From Dellaglioa kimchii (GTDB lineage Bacteria > Bacillota > Bacilli > Lactobacillales > Lactobacillaceae): a stretch of 64,000 nucleotides of DNA. Position 1 is the stretch's first letter. Each line of letters opens with the position of its first letter. The position numbers and the translations under genes are program-made. The stretch lies in the NCBI RefSeq assembly GCF_046115505.1, contig NZ_CP170736.1:310001-374000 (forward strand). Reading direction: 5' to 3'. Of this stretch, positions 63,099-64,000 are shown one piece after another. The notes under the pieces are model-generated. The model did not search any database. It was not told the DNA's origin and was given only the letters and a program-made list of their open reading frames with translations.

Positions 63099-63151
63099 AT
63101 TCATGATTACAGCTTTATGATAGCTGTTGTTGTATAATTTTATAAAATGAG

Positions 63152-63196
63152 GCTCTAGTATTGGATTTTCGTCCAATACTAGAGCTTTTTATTTTT
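63152..63196 (+). terminator. intrinsic terminator of recJ-apt
   Basis: GCTCTAGTATTGGA pairs with TCCAATACTAGAGC across six bases, followed by T-rich sequence. Confidence 0.93.
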
Positions 63197-63432
63197 AAAT
63201 TAAGCTACGAGCTTTTGAATATTATCTTTCTTTTACCAAGAACAGACGGTTATTTGCGAAATATTAATTATATATACATCAATTTGGGTCCAAGATACAG
63301 GTATAATACTGATTTTTTATAATTCAGAAAGTCACTTAAAGCTTTTTTTAATGTTAGGTATATAAAATGTGCGAAATGTGTGCAAAGTCATATGATGTTT
63401 TAATGCTTTATAGTCTCTTTTTATACAAAATA
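63197..63432. other. intergenic stretch without a supported gene
   Basis: AT-rich sequence between two terminators. A TATAAT at 63302-63307 is present without a convincing -35 box. I see no ORF with a ribosome site and no repeat. Confidence 0.5.
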
Positions 63433-63475
63433 AAAAACACAAATGCCTTTAAACTGGCGTTTGTGTTTTTTTATT
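63433..63475. terminator. terminator beside tRNA-Ser, works leftward
   Basis: AAAAAACACAAATGCC pairs with GGCGTTTGTGTTTTTT (one G-U pair). It is downstream of the leftward tRNA and symmetric enough for either direction. Confidence 0.85.
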
Positions 63476-63497
63476 TTGGTTTAATATGATATAAAAA

Positions 63498-63583
63498 GGA
63501 GAGTACAGGATTTGAACCTGCGCGCGCCATTACAGCGTTCGCCGGATTTCGAGTCCGGTGCATTACCACTCTGCCAACTCTCC
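63498..63583 (-). tRNA. tRNA-Ser(CGA)
   Basis: An 86-nt class II tRNA on the minus strand. The acceptor arms GGAGAGT and ACTCTCC pair fully. The anticodon stem CCGGA/TCCGG encloses CTCGAAA with anticodon CGA, reading UCG. A long variable arm and GGTTCAAATCC in the T arm fit tRNA-Ser. CCA is not encoded, so maturation would need RNase Z, encoded at 58 kb. Confidence 0.96.
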
Positions 63584-63634
63584 AAAATAACTTTGTTTAG
63601 TATATCAACTTTTTAATATAATTGCAAAACTCAT

Positions 63635-64000
63635 TTAATTATTATCAATGCTTATTAAGTTAGCAAGAAATATCCACGTGTAGCTTGCGCCAAATAATAA
63701 GCTTAGCAGATGAATATATAAAATTATTGTTGGATATGACTGAACATTTTGAATAGAATTTATGGGGTCCCCAAAAAAATCACTCAAGCCATAATATGAA
63801 ATAGCTACTAAGTGATCAACAACATGGACACTGGGTAACTTAGAAACAAATTCGGTAACTTTTGATTCACCTCCTAAAACGCCTATTAAAGATGTTCCAA
63901 CAAGCAAACCTTCATAGAAAATATTTAATGCAAATTCAGCAATAACCTGTACAGTATGTGCAAAATTATTTTGAACAATGTATGAAAGTAATTTTAATAA
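63635..64000 (-). CDS. multi-pass membrane protein, C-terminal part
   Basis: A leftward frame that is open to the window edge, so only the last 121 residues are seen. It has at least two hydrophobic stretches: NIFYEGLLVGTSLIGVLGG and, near the end, TIILYIHLLSLLFGASYTWI. The segment between them contains YYGLSDFFGDPINS. I do not recognise the family. The apparent TTG start at 63907 is internal because the frame continues upstream. It ends 52 bases before the tRNA gene. Confidence 0.55.
   Translation of the reverse strand, partial: LLKLLSYIVQNNFAHTVQVIAEFALNIFYEGLLVGTSLIGVLGGESKVTEFVSKLPSVHVVDHLVAISYYGLSDFFGDPINSIQNVQSYPTIILYIHLLSLLFGASYTWIFLANLISIDNN

Overview
This is a 64 kb stretch of core chromosome from a low-GC Gram-positive bacterium, almost certainly a member of the Lactobacillaceae. 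The evidence is AT-rich DNA with strong Shine-Dalgarno sites and intrinsic terminators, and the block order sepF-yggT-ylmH-divIVA-ileS, rpoY-rnjA, typA-ftsW-ylbG-rsmD-coaD-comE-holA-rpsT-rpsO, rnjB-tuf-tig-clpX-engB. It has RNase J1/J2, a WxL/DUF916 pair and a CiaRH-like two-component system. The genes dapF, asd and dapA point to diaminopimelate synthesis and so possibly a DAP-type wall. A psychrotrophic meat lactobacillus such as Dellaglioa would fit, but that is only a guess.

Layout. 1-6.2 kb: tail of the division cluster (sepF fragment, yggT, ylmH, divIVA), a T-box-controlled ileS, and dapF. 6.2-15.6 kb: a hydrolase, a NUDIX hydrolase, mtnN, a tRNA-thiolation set (cysteine desulfurase, DUF1831, mnmA), a phosphatase, a TPR protein and recD2. 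15.6-20 kb: mostly leftward genes (diacylglycerol-kinase-like protein, rpoY-rnjA, def). 20-31 kb: a UPF0223 protein, an inositol-monophosphatase-like protein, typA, a decayed ylaN, ftsW, ylbG, rsmD, coaD, a damaged comEA-comEB-comEC cluster, holA and rpsT. 31-43.6 kb: rpsO, asd-dapA-rnjB, a TPR-like gene, tuf, tig, clpX, a minimal WxL locus, engB and a MazG-like gene. 43.6-48 kb: a small leftward gene, a two-gene amino-acid ABC transporter and uvrC. 48-52 kb: leftward fruR-fruK-fruA. 52-63.1 kb: obgE, an OatA-like acyltransferase, a gene-poor 0.8 kb stretch with a candidate small RNA and a tiny membrane peptide, a CiaRH-like pair, rnz, an SDR, a LapA-like protein, recJ and apt. The window closes with tRNA-Ser(CGA) and the 3' part of a leftward membrane-protein gene.

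Most of the window is housekeeping: translation, tRNA modification, RNA decay, wall synthesis and division, DNA repair, and purine and methylthioadenosine salvage. The most interesting material is in what is broken or unexplained. A full-length ylaN (UPF0358) ghost sits between typA and ftsW with four stops and one frameshift. comEA has an in-frame TGA at codon 8, and comEC appears to have lost its ATG (ATA at the expected overlap with comEB), while comEB between them is intact, suggesting recent loss of DNA-uptake competence. The 55.3-56.1 kb stretch has a good promoter-terminator pair with no ORF, next to a 28-residue hydrophobic peptide gene on the other strand. Repeats upstream of fruR, of the UPF0223 gene and of tuf look like operators or RNA structures. 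I found no insertion sequence, prophage, CRISPR array or rRNA gene.
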